DNA of 64,000 nt from Paragonimus westermani. Lineage: Eukaryota; Platyhelminthes; Trematoda; Plagiorchiida; Troglotrematidae. Position numbers and translations under genes: made by a program. The DNA lies in NCBI GenBank assembly GCA_008508345.1, contig QNGE01001734.1, positions 47,520 through 111,519 of the forward strand, read 5' to 3'. Positions within the stretch are counted from its first letter, which is position 1. The number at the start of each line of letters is the position of its first letter. Shown here piece after piece: positions 10,216 to 22,239 of the stretch. The notes under the pieces are model-generated. The model was not told where the DNA came from. It made no database searches and worked only from the letters and a program-made list of their open reading frames with translations.

Positions 10216-11929
10216 AGAAATATGAACACAAAAAAGATATGATGATAAGACCGTCGGTCATAGCGGCTGCAAGGTTATATCCACCGACTGTGTGACCGAA
10301 GTCATACTGGCAAATTGTATTTACATTTGCGTTTCAGCAACATAGTTGAAGGTAGATTAACAAATCTTTTATGATCAATATTAGATTAGTAACATGAATG
10401 ATCGGTCCATATTTGCTAGGGATCAACGACCGAGTTATGTAAATATCATTGACAGGAGCGATTCATAATGAAGTTTAACCTCCACGCGATCATAGAATGA
10501 AGAACAAGCTTAAACTAAAATTAAATGAAGGAGAAGAGACGGAGTACAACCAATAAGAAGGTGTTAAAAAGCAAAAAATTGACACTAGGTGCTTAAATTT
10601 GGAGAACAAACAACAGAATTGCAAATGAAGGTCAGGCAATTTACATTATCCGGTTTAAGTGTCGAACCTTATCCGATAGGGAAACAGTGGCAACATTCAG
10701 GCAACTGAACATGCGGTTAGCCACCATTTCTTCTAACGCCACCAGACACCGAGTGGTCAGCCTGACAGACGAACATAATCCAGAACGACTGATTCTCTAA
10801 AGTTTCACGCTTAATATGGATTTAATACGCCAAGCACATGTGACTACATTTTTGGATGAAAAAAGTAGACAGGATGCTTGGTCCGTACAGGCTGTACATG
10901 CGCTTGTATATCCGTGAATGAAATAAGTCCTCAATGTCAGTTAGTAATGCATCACATAGCCGGTCGCCTGGGCGATTTTCGTTGAATAATATTCATTCGT
11001 CGATTAGTGGATTTACACAAGAATCCACTGTACCCCTCACCGTTTCGCCTGCCTGGACAACACACCATGAGTACTGTACGTTGTCAGACAAGAAGGAAAC
11101 AACGTATTCGGTAAAAGTTCTCCCTGAAAAAGATAGTGCTTTCATCGCAAGATGGCTTGAACCCTCGTACGGAGAGCTCTATCGATCAGTCGCACTATGG
11201 TTACTCTGAATTATGCAGGAATTCTGGGGGGACAATATTGATAACAAATATTTTCGCGACACGTTCTTGTATGTCAAACTAATGACGGACTGATTCAAAA
11301 AGAATGGTGAACTTTTTCCAGGTGACTGGATGGCAGCTGAGGTATGGACCGAATTACTATCACCTTGTACCATAAGAATGTTTTTTTTCCACGACCACTG
11401 GAATCACTCACATTTCACGAAGTGTTCATCATTCCGCCTTACATATACCAATCGATCGCCAAATACTCATCTTTGGATATCACTACACTGAGCTTGACGG
11501 ATTGGTATTCAACCGAGTGCAATGGTGACTGGTTTAATGTGTGGTATTAAGCAGTCGGCACCGGGAGGTAAACAATGAAAAAAATAACCATAAATGGCGG
11601 ATCGCGGGTTTGTGTGCGTAAAGATTTATCAGTGAATCCTTCTCGAAGAGAAAAATTAGACATGAGTTTCGCACTTGTCAGAGGCTGTCAGCAGATCGTG
11701 AATCCGAAAGTTGTGATAAACTGCGAGTGATGGGCAATTCCTATCGAAAAATTCCCTATTTGTCAAGAATCAAAATATCACCGAAAATGTTCACCGATGA
11801 GAACTCCAAATCATGGAGTTACCGGTTTTACCCAACAGGACCACTATTGTAAACTTTCTCGAGACAATCGGACAACCTGAGCATCGCTTGTGAACAAATG
11901 TGGCTAAGCACTTGCACATGACAGGTTGG
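10216..11929. other. Intron sequence; no gene seen
   Basis: Only short frames without family resemblance (for example 10934-11209 plus). AT-rich, no clear repeat recognised. Confidence 0.4.
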
Positions 11930-12121
11930 CCGCGCCTAATATGAAGTCAGTGGTGCAGTTGTCAACATAGATGACTCATGAGAATGTGACCGGAGTTCAG
12001 GTTTTGGTCGCGGTGAGTGTTGGCGATCCCTATCACTGAAAAAAATTGCGTCAAATATATTTTTTTAAATGAAATGTTCACGTGAATGTGAAAACTGTGA
12101 TCAGTCGTGGGAGATGTTCAG
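11930..12121 (+). mobile_element. Old tRNA-derived SINE copy, hammerhead lost
   Basis: GCGCCTAATATGAAGTCAG, GGTGCAGTTGTCAAC (A-box region), CCGGAGTTCAGGTTTTGG (damaged B box) and a tail with GAGATGTTCA match the family end to end. The hammerhead segment between them is replaced by unrelated A-rich sequence. Confidence 0.65.
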
Positions 12122-12966
12122 GTTACACACACTAAATACCATAATCTTCAGCAACAACAAGTTGCCTCGTTACCCAGAGTGAATGAATATTCAACCAGCA
12201 CACATGTGAAAATGTGGCGGATTGCGAATGAGTACTGTGCCTTCCCCGAGTCCAAGCAAATTAATCGATGCTAATCATCTCCGTCCGTTTTTCGTCCAAC
12301 ACTGTACAGCGCCCTAGTGGAAAATGATAATAAGGGCGTGGATACATATTCAAAGATTCAGTCCAAGTAATGTTCTATGACCTGCTCTATACTGTAGCAC
12401 TACTCTCAATGACCCTGATTTTGAAAGACCACTTTGTGGAGATAGGTCAGGCAATGACAACAGCATGATGCTATGTTGTTTAAAGTGTATCACGCTACTT
12501 ATATGGCTTCTAGTAGTAAGAAGTAAGAATCGCAAGAATACACGAAAACCTTGAAGGATTCAAGGGCGGCCAAATTGGTGCAGAAAAACGCCTCTGAGTA
12601 GTGAACCAAACAACAAGTGCTGACGGCAATCAAACGATTTAGTCAGCTAACGACGATATAAAAAACCGCGGCCCTAGTTACCACAAGACAGTATTAGGTG
12701 AGGTGGGGGATAACAAAATATGGATTTGGTAACTGAAGCGAATCTTCGATTACAATTAGTTGTAGGCCAATGGAACGAGAGAAGAAGGATGTTGGCATAT
12801 GAAGAATGAACTGCCATCGCTGAGGAATACGTCCTGTGTGATTTATGTTACGGAGACACAAGGTGGGCGTTAGCGCGTATACGAAACTGCAGAGGGTCCA
12901 TTTAAACGATCGGGAATTTAATAGTTTATTGAGTATGTTACTGATGAGTAGTCGTGGATTTGGTTA

Positions 12967-13138
12967 ATTTCAAGTTGAACATCACACGTTTGATCGCAGC
13001 CTTCGCATTCACGTAGACTTTCCAGCCGACTTCTTTTGAAAGGAAGCACTTGACTCTTTCTTTTTCAAAGAGGCTGGCTGGAAAGTCTATCTGAATGTGA
13101 AGACTGCGATCAAATGTGAGTGATGTTCAATTTGAAAT
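12967..13138. mobile_element. Head-to-head SINE pair, 5'-truncated (hairpin)
   Basis: Two 3' parts of the SINE face away from each other: minus copy 12967-13042 and plus copy 13063-13138, arms of about 76 bases with TTGAACATCAC at one end and GTGATGTTCAA at the other. Both lack the tRNA head; the minus copy starts near the point where the hammerhead would cleave (GAGTC/AAGTGC). The pair forms a long hairpin. Confidence 0.75.
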
Positions 13139-13578
13139 CTGGAGTATGTGTATGACATGGCTTCTCTGTAAAGGATGAGTTTGGAGTTCTGCATCAACGA
13201 CTACTCACAAAGATCCCACACAGTTATGTCAACCATAATCTAGTTAGGGTTTCTTAAGCGCAATTAGTACGATACGTCAAGTCAACTACTTGTTTCACTC
13301 AACCAGACAATGAACTATGGAGAAACAGAAGAAAAGAGAGAAAAGTGAGAGAAGGGAAGAGCCTGTGGAATAGAAGAGTTCAATATCAGGTATTTTAAAC
13401 AAGTGAAATTCTACAATAGAACAGCAATATTAGAATTACAAAGGTTGAGGCGTTTGGGGAACGTACAAATTACTTGCGATGCTAATGAGAGCGTAGCAGC
13501 AAAGTTAAACAATGATGGCAAAAGCAATAAAAAACAATATTCATCACAAGAGCAAACGTCCAAAGCCAAACCGCCCAC

Positions 13579-13987
13579 CCGTGTATCTTCATCAAGGTAG
13601 GAGATAGGCACACCATCACCAGAATATTCATCTCCTGGTTGTGTTTCTGTGCGATGGTTCCAATCGTGCAAATCCACGCTTTCTTCTGAGAACGAATCTT
13701 CCGCATCATGGGCTGCGGGAGCAGCCATATGAGAAACATCAACAGGATGACCAACAGATAATTCTATAGATTGGAACTGACGATGCACTTCTTCGTGGTC
13801 TTCATCGTCATCACCGGAAGAAAAATCATCCGGATGATGTTCTTCTGATCGGAACTTTTCGACAGCATCTAACGAACTGTCTTGAGTGTTGGAATCCAAA
13901 TCTTGATCGCGAGGGCTTCCTGTCATGTTTATATAGAACGGACCAGGAAAAGCACCAAAATCAGGATGACGGTCATTGAAGGAAAAC
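13579..13987 (-). CDS. TAF1: TAF1 exon 15: acidic tail (borders approximate)
   Basis: A minus-strand open frame encoding FSFNDRHPDFGAF, LDSNTQDSSLDAVEKF, PDDFSSGDDDEDHEEV and SFSEESVDLHDW, rich in Asp, Glu and Ser like the C-terminal tail of TAF1. An acceptor CCCAAG at 13988-13990 gives the phase that exon 14 leaves, and a donor CGG|GTGGGC at 13578 closes in phase 0, which exon 16 needs. No conserved family motif is visible. It may also be a separate tail isoform exon. Confidence 0.6.
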
Positions 13988-14649
13988 CTTGGGTTAAGCG
14001 TCACAACGCGATAAGATTAGAGGACAAGAGATGATAATGAGAATGGATATCATTGTTACGAGTCACATCAGACAGATACTATAGACTGGTTGAGAGAAAA
14101 CGCTCAGAAATATCCAGTCGTGATACCAACTACTGAGCATACAGTTGTAGATTCGGGTTTCGGTAGCGACGAATGCTCCGATGTCAGGGTGTGAACAGCC
14201 TGACGATACCACTCAGTCTTCACATGTGACCTAGTGGTGGTGGCATGGCGACTAACGTTAAGTAGTGCAACGGCTGAGCACATCTTTAATTTTGATGAGG
14301 ACAATGTAAGCACCAGCAGCAATGCTAACGAGTGACCCACACAAAGGTGCCAATTAAACAGAGGGGTCAACAAAACGCATGGTAGACTAAGTAAACTGTA
14401 AAAGACGTGACAGGGTAGCAACGTAAGTGCGGACAACCGTTAGTTAGCCCGCAACACTAGGAGCGTCTGATCTATTTTGATACCTAGGCAAAGTGGTCAG
14501 GCTGGTGTACTGCATCCATTTGGTGAACTATGCCAAGCAGAATTTCGGTACTTCCAGGTACAGCCATGCCAACCAGACCAAAGGGGATCAGTCAGAGGAA
14601 GAGCAGTTACACGCCTAGCGTTGTATGTCGTAATACTGGTCACGTAGGA

Positions 14650-17470
14650 TTGCTTACGTAGTGCATCACGATCCTCCGAGAATACAGCAGAACTATTTTC
14701 ACAGCTGCCACAGTGTTGTTTTCCGAATAAGGAAAAACAGGTTAGAAAAGCAAGCTGTTCTGGCGAATATCCTCTCGAGTCTGGGACTGGATGGGTTTTG
14801 TTTCTCCGAAAGGTGCCTTTACAGTATCCTTCACTTGAATTTATCCTTAGATACTGCTGTGGATTAGCGGTTCCTTCTCAAGGTCTCTGTTAACGAGGAA
14901 ACCGAATCTTGAGATCGAGCTGGGCGCTTCAGTCAAAACCTTCCGCCGCAGTCCAGAAAGACAATGTTCATTTGTCGTTTCTGCATATGCTCCGACGGGC
15001 AGTGCAAATATTCTGACATAAACTAGGCACTCGGACATCGTTGTCTTGTGGCCTACATGAGTGCATAACTAAGTTATCTTGTTTCGGAGAAGTGGTTGGA
15101 TGGTATGTTCGGTGCCCGTACGTGACGCACTGATAAAGGCGACCGGCTGTTACAATTCCCGACTCTATAGATCGAACTGCGCACTTGAGCATATGTAACG
15201 ATAATGCGCCACATGTAAACCAAACTGTGAAACTCAACTGTGGGCGCAAATTGAGTATATCGCCATAATCCAACAACACCCTAATATGGATTGTCGATCA
15301 TTTTGGAGTAACCACCTTGACTTAGATTGGGTCATTGTTCGTGTCCGCTTCGTTTCATCGTTTGCACGGAAATCATCTGTACATAACTATAATGTATTCA
15401 GGTGGAAATTGAGCGGTGAGGGTGCACGAAACACCTACAAAACAGCACTGACAACTAAACTGTCAGGTTCACAATAGTAAAGTGATTCGCATGAGCACTT
15501 GGCAAAAATACCAAGAGCTACGTGAACCTCTGATTAAGGTGTCCATTGCAAAACAGCGTTGCAAATACGACAGAAGTGGATTTCTAGTGATTCGGCGGAG
15601 CCTATGCACAAACGTCGGCTGATCATCCCTGACTCCGAATACCATAAAGACCACCGTGAACTGAAACGCAAACTCATGAAAGGTTCGCATAGGGATCGTG
15701 GGGCTTACTTCTCCGAGCAAGCCAAAGAGATGGAGAAAACATTTTTTTTATCGAGGAATAGGCGGGTGCTGTGTTCCTGATTCGCGGTTAGTGTTAGTGA
15801 GACAATATGCGAAAATGATGCCTCATTAGTTTACAGCTCGTCGCGGCAAATTCGCAGATGGACTGCGCATTTTGAGGAACAGTTCAACTAGCCTGAGCCA
15901 GCTTATTCAATCGTAGATGATGGAGACTGTGTGGGTGGTTATAACATTCTCAACGATTCTGCGTCAGAAACCGAAGTGATTTTGGAGTTATTGAGGTGTA
16001 ATGAAGTCCCAGATCTGTATCTTCTATTTTCAGCGCTTTTCAGAGATGGCGATGAAAGACTATTGTCTAAACTGACCACACTCTTCCGTTCTATAAGAGA
16101 GACTGAAGAGGTGTCTCATGACCGGTGTTTATGAACGGCCATTCCCACAATCGAAAACGGTGCCGGAAAATCATATGATAACCACAGATACTAGCCTTGT
16201 TGCTACCGTGTCCATAATTCAGTGGCCTCTGAAACACAGAAAGAATTAGATAAGAAAAGAACATACAGGTTTCTAGTTTGGTCACGGGTGTGTTGAACAC
16301 ATCCCCATCTTGTGACAGATGTTGGATCATCGGCACACTTTTTCTCAACCAACGAGCCCCAAAGCCATCTCTGACTTAATTGTTCTACATGCTTTCTGGG
16401 ACCGTCTCCGTCATAGAGGAGTCACAGTGAGGTATGTACTTTATTGAGGTCGTCGTATGCTTGATTCGATTGCAGATTTCGCGTTTGTCAGCGAATATCT
16501 AAAGCGTTCTCTACTTCAAGTGACATTTAACAACGGTGTTCGATCGTTCCATTTCATTTCCAGCTATGTGATGGACGATATTCTGGAAGACGTACACGGA
16601 AATTCCGAGGATTCTGGAGTGGAGCTTCTATCAGGTAGTAGACTGCCCGATATTGAGTATGCGGGCGGCGGTGATTAACAACATCCTTCTGCAAGCCACA
16701 GGCTGTTCATGATAAACTGGTCAAGTGACATGGTTGGTCTGTGTGGCATGTAAAGTGTTGTTGGAAGATTGAGGGAGCACTGACCCTGCTCTTGTAATTG
16801 CTGGCGGGTGGCTGGAGACCGTTGATCGCTTCTCATACCTGGGTAGCGTAATCTCATCAGCTCGTGATCTTGCTGACAAGGTGTTCACGAAGACAGTGGA
16901 AGCATGTTGTGTATTAGCCAACCTCCGTCATTTGGGGAGTCGCAGACGTCCACCTGTCGATTAAAAGTACAGCTTGCAATGCGTGTGTGCGTTCGGTTAC
17001 GTTTTGTAGACCAGAAAACTGGCTCATTAGTGCGGGAGATGTATGTAGACTATTGGCATTCGATCCATGGTGTTTTTGCCGGTTAGCCTGCATCGAAAGG
17101 GCTGACTGTGTGAATAACGTGATAATCCGTCGACACGTATTTAGGAAATATGCAAGTTTGCGACCAATAACCGAAATAATAAAAATACACAACCTTCAAA
17201 GGTTGAGTCTTGTACTCTGTATGCAGGTGGAACGTTTATTGTGCCACATACTGTTCAGTGTGGCTGCTGAATATGGGAAGAAACCGCAAGGCGGCCAAAG
17301 GATGATGTGGCTGCGGGCTATAAAATCCTTGGCCGTTCTGCTGAAAAAGGTTGGGAGATGCTGTCCAGCTGATTGGAGAGCTCGTGACCATCCACACTAC
17401 TGATTGGAAGCACCCTTCGGCATGGCACTGAACACGATCAATGGCGAGCTTGTTGTTGTAAACCCTTGAC
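14650..17470 (+). mobile_element. RTE-type retrotransposon, near full domain set, decayed
   Basis: Frameshifted plus-strand translation gives the endonuclease (SEKWLDGMFGAR, DKGDRLLQF, then DCRSFWSNHLDLDWVIVRV at about 15290), the linker (SEYHKDHRELKRKLMKG at about 15630), reverse transcriptase remnants ending DIEYAGGGD where DLDYADD is expected (about 16650), and the C-terminal part (VERLLCHILF, GGQRMMWLRAIKSLAV, VGRCCPADW, to about 17470). The catalytic box is destroyed and no 3' UTR is attached. Confidence 0.8.
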
Positions 17471-18099
17471 TCAATATACTGGTTCGTCCACGGTATAATA
17501 ATGCGATTGACAGAAAATCGGATTCTCCTCCTTGAAGATAGTTAACACGGCAAATTTTGGTTCCGAAAATAACGTGGCGGTACTCGTTAATTGCGCCCAA
17601 GACGAACCAAAAGACGGGTGCAAAAAGCAACTTTGTTCTGCTCCGACAACGTGTGCGACAAGGAGGGAATTGCATGGTATTCATAGGGTGTATAAGGACC
17701 TACCAACATTCTCGAACCAGAAAATCAAAGGACAGACATCAAAAAACTAGTTAAGGTCACTAAGCCATCAATGAACATAGCGGAATAAAGATCAAACAGG
17801 TAAAAAAAAGTAGTGAAGATCACTTCTGGACTGTTCACACTTCCGTTCATTATGATTGCATAAGATCGCTTTCTTGAGAAAGGAGGCGGATTTGGACGGA
17901 AAAAAGGATTCCTCTAACACTTATGTCCGTAAGTTTGTTGGGTCTTTTTTTATTGTAAGTCCCAGTTGTTTTTGTTTTTATTTTCCTTTCGTCCCTTTTT
18001 CTACGCTATACATTTGTACTTATTTATCATTCCACCAATTCGTAGACCATCGTGGTCATGGTTTCCACAAGTGCGACTCGAACTAAAATGATGTTGACA

Positions 18100-18360
18100 T
18101 AAGAGTTGATCGTATGAACAATGTCACAGTCCGCCGAGGTATAGCTGAGACAAATCCGAGCTCACGACCGGTAACCGATTCAATAAAGTTTTACATTCTA
18201 CTTCGGCTGAGTCACGCAATTCGCATGTCGATGGAATGCATAGTACAACACGCATTGTTCAATACAATCACAAACCGCAAGAAGATGCCTGAAGGTGACC
18301 AGGTAACCAATGTGGGCGTGGGTTACTGTATTCTTGATGGCCGGATGAGAGTAAGGTCAG
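18100..18360 (+). mobile_element. RTE C-terminal fragment
   Basis: Plus-strand reading with MNNVTVRRGIAE, SIKFYILLRLSHAIRM, KKMPEGDQVTNVG follows the same C-terminal template as the element just upstream (VSNxEVRRRV...LHRLRWLGHVLRM...GGQxxTW). It is a second, separately decayed copy. Confidence 0.6.
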
Positions 18361-20305
18361 AAGGTCTAGTCCATCAGATTAAAAGCAATGCAGTCGTCCA
18401 CACAGCTTGGCAGAAACGATTTAAGAAAGGGGGTGGATCAAAATCAACCAAATGCATACATGTGTGAAATCAATACTTCTACATCATAGCTGTCCAAACA
18501 TGCGGGTTTGCTTTTTTACTCCTAATAGTAAATGCAGTTTCAGTCACAAGAATGCCATAAAACTGAAAAAGCATGCTAATGACTGATATTACAGACTTGT
18601 TGGATTCGACGTCCAGCTGACAGACAGTAGGGCACACGTTAGAAAAAGACATCAAAAGGCAAGATTTTGGGTTAGACTGGCCAAAGAACAATACGCAAGT
18701 AATGCGCAACTGTGTTACGAAGAAAAAATCAAAACGTAACCTGCATACACTCATGTCCGTCAAGTGTTGCGCTCTTCGAATACCATGGTATTATTGAATG
18801 TCTCACATTTTGCCTGTCCCGATCCGATCATGTAAGTTTATCATGTGAGAATGAAATTACAAGGTTTACTAATGAAAAATCGCAATCCCTTGAAATGTAG
18901 GCACTTTTCAGCAAAGGTTCCAGTAGAAATTCTACTCCAAAGGGATTCTTATGTATCCTACTCGCACACACACGGTTTCAAGTACAACCTGAGGAGACCA
19001 AAAACGTAAAAACTGTTGGGGAAAGTTCATTATCCTCAAGAATGGTTTAATCTTCGAGATCTTTGAAAATTAATTTGTAAACTTGAATTTTATTATTTTC
19101 ACGCCACAACGGGCTAAAACTTAACTCTGACGCACGTTTCCACTCTGTCTCTGATTGGTCCATTTCCCTTTTAATGTACTAATTCAAGTGGGGGTCTTTC
19201 AAGGCTGTTCAAAAACTAGCCTGTCAGATTACCTTTGGTTTGAGAGCAAATACATCCTCTGCTAAAGGTCACGGTCTTCTATGTTCTTCTGAGGTTTTCG
19301 GATATTGTGAGGCTCTGTTCTACGTGTCCGTGATTCGTATATTCATGCGCTATCCATTTCTTGTTATCGTTGACCACTGCGCCATAACAAAAACATACCG
19401 GAATGTGTTTTTAGAAGCGAACCTGGTTAACTCAAACCGTGTATCAAATAGCGTACCGATTGATAAGATGGTCTCCGGGTCATTCTGACACATAGATGTG
19501 CGTACTGCCTTGATTGTAGTCAGTCTCTTCTTCCTACAACTAACACCTCATTATGATGTGCGTTCTGTCATACTCCTGATGTAAGAAGGTGACACATTGA
19601 TACGATTAACGCCTTTTCCAAAGTGACCATTCGTTTACCACCCAAGCTATAGACAACAGTGTGCATTCAGCAGTTTTGACAGCAGACCAAACAGAGGGAC
19701 TAAACCCTCTCTGCTACCAACCTGATCGATGAACGCTAAACTCAGAAGATGCTCACCAACTCCCCAAATGATGGACTCATTACCCCATGTGTGGTATCAT
19801 GAATCATTTCCAACAGTTGAGAGAAAAGTAGATTTTTGGCCAACGGTGTAGACTACGAAAATCAGTTTCAAAGTGTTACACATATTAATTTCGTGTTTCG
19901 TGCAACGTCTTCCAAAGCTAGCGCGTATCAGCTTTGTAATAGCTAACACGATTAATAAAAAAAAACCCATGAGTTTGAAGCCCGTTCAGAACTGCACGAT
20001 CGGTTTCTCGCAGCAAGTTGAACATGCTAATTGTCTAGCACTAAGTACGGGTTTTTAAGAAAGTTACATCATTCACAAAATGACAATTTGGATATGGTCT
20101 GATAGAAGACCAGAATATATCCCAGTTTCTTATATGTTCCAATTAATAAAACTCCGTAAAGATAGGACAGGATGGATAAACGTTCACAAGAAATACCTAA
20201 ATCATTTACTTCACACGGTTTCGAACCTAAGATACGAAGAGATCATTGATAAACAGCGTACTTGAAAAAACCGGCCGATCTGTCACATTTTGGTTGCGAC
20301 TGAAC
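18361..20305. other. TAF1 intron; nothing recognised
   Basis: Short frames only, without homology. No SINE or RTE block was recognised by eye in this part. Confidence 0.4.
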
Positions 20306-20854
20306 CGTTTTATAGACGCATCCATACTTTCATCGTCTGTGACCCACGGACGATCATCAAGATCCTCTTCCGAATGGGGACCTGTACTGGCATGATTACC
20401 TCGGGAGTCTTCATTTATGTTACCTTCCAATTCTCCTACTTCAGTCTCTTCGTGGTCATCGTCTAGGTCATCATCGTCATATTCCAAATCGACACCGTAC
20501 CAAGCATCGGTGGATCTTCGCCGAAGTTTACGATCGGATGCCGATGCGATGGGCCCTGAGGAGCATGCAACAGCTGCGTTTGGGATATCTGATTGTGGTT
20601 CATCTGCAATTTCACTTTCATTTTGAGAGCCTATGGTTTTGGCACGCTTTTTGTTACGTTCCCTATCCTTCAGATCGGTACTGCCATCTGCACGTCGCTT
20701 GGTGGCTTTGCGTACATGGCCGGTGGACTGATAACCAATTAATCGGAGCTGTTTTGAATTACTACTCTTGTCTTCTGTTGGTGCTGATTCCAGATCAGCC
20801 ATGGAATTAGAGTTTGAAAGACTTTGTTGTGCCTCGGAAACCGATTCCAGCCGT
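20306..20854 (-). CDS. TAF1: TAF1 exon 14: acidic C-terminal tail (donor uncertain)
   Basis: Starts after CCCCAG in phase 2, completing the Arg codon left open by exon 13 (reading RRLESVSEAQQSL). It then shows a basic cluster with nuclear-localisation character (KKRAK), and a strongly acidic run with VDLEYDDDDLDDDHEE that resembles the DVDIEGYDDEEED part of the TAF1 tail. The frame stays open to 20227. I place the end at an AACG|GTTCAG donor because it leaves the phase that exon 15 needs, but this donor is weak, and others (AAAT|GTGACA) lie within 25 bases. Confidence 0.75.
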
Positions 20855-21479
20855 CTGGGGTAACAAACACAAAACAAGGACAAAGTGCGAAGTCATAAAG
20901 GCAAGCCCAGACAATACAAAAATTGCAAAACGAACGGCAGTTTGATGAAATCAACTCTTGTGTTTGACACCGATGTTTAACTATTGAGCATTCACGCAAA
21001 TAAAAGAATACTGTTAGCTGATAAACAAAACAGAGTGGATGAGTCGAGCTTAATTCATAAGAGACCTACTCTACCATTGAACAGTCAACATCAAGATGCC
21101 TAAAGGTGAGAAACACACAACTATGTTGAGAATAAAGATAAGGTGACATAGGCGAAACAGCGTCTTTTGGTCATCGCTTTGATCAAGTAAGTGCCCTTGT
21201 ATTACAATTAAAAGGTATTCGCTGTTATGTAACACCAACAGCGAGCTGGATACTGTTACACTTCCTAAACCTGTGCCTGAATAGGGGCTGCGACTGGCAG
21301 GCCAAACTAACGAGAACTGTGTTCGGTGGTCGACACAATTGCCACTGGACTTATCTGTGCACATAGACAGCTCAATCACACAACCATGAAGCACAAGTAA
21401 GTGGACCCAATCAGCCGCCATCTTTTCTAAAATACCTCCAACGAAAACTATGATCATTCAACACATCAGAAAACGTTTT

Positions 21480-22235
21480 CAATTAAGGGTGTTCAACAGA
21501 TATTCGGGAAACTGAGAAATCTCTAATGCAGTAAGCTTCAGTGATACTGTATTCATAGCCCGAACCCAAGTCATACGTTGGCCACCAGACTGCTGCCTCC
21601 ATTATAGCTCGCAACTCACACATAAGGCATGGTGTAACCAACGGCGATCCGCCACTCGGAACCTGTGTGAGGAGGTCACTATGCTCAGGAGGAGACAGAG
21701 CCCATCCGTCCAGAAGGCAGACCGACAAACTTCGTTACCACTGGCGCAGTGTTTTCACCAGGAGCTATCGATACATTGCAGATGTAGATGGTCTAAAAAG
21801 GACATCTTGCAAACATCACTCACGTGATTGTGTGGGGTTTCGCGATCGCACAATAAGAATGCTCGTACACTGGTAGTTTACCTACAGAAGTTGTAATCTT
21901 ATCCAAGAAACGTGCACTTCTCGACTACTTCCAATGACTCACCATCAACGGTGAGAGCAGGCAAAAAGTTCATTCAGTCTTGTGAAACTAACAAGCGCTT
22001 AGACGATGTGGAGGTCACACTAAATTGACGAGCTGAAGCCTTCACTCGGTTCAACACGTTCTGGGCTTCTCGTGAATTCTCAAAGGATAGAATAATATCG
22101 TCCGCAAACCCCTGTCCATCGAACAGTGTTCAACATTTCCACAACGTTATACTGACCGCCTGTCAGAGTGCACTGCATGCGTCCGTCTACCGTAAAGAGG
22201 AATAGTAGGGGACGTCCGGTAACCTCGTCTCACCA
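21480..22235 (-). mobile_element. Older RTE, reverse transcriptase C-terminal half
   Basis: Minus-strand reading gives FADDIILSFENSREAQNVLN at about 22090, the catalytic FADD box, then LTVDGESLEVVEKCTFLG. Just upstream a decayed GCP-LSPLLF-like stretch runs into the younger element at 22.24 kb. It appears to be the second half of the element whose first half lies at 24.3-25.0 kb. Confidence 0.65.
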
Positions 22236-22239
22236 CCAA

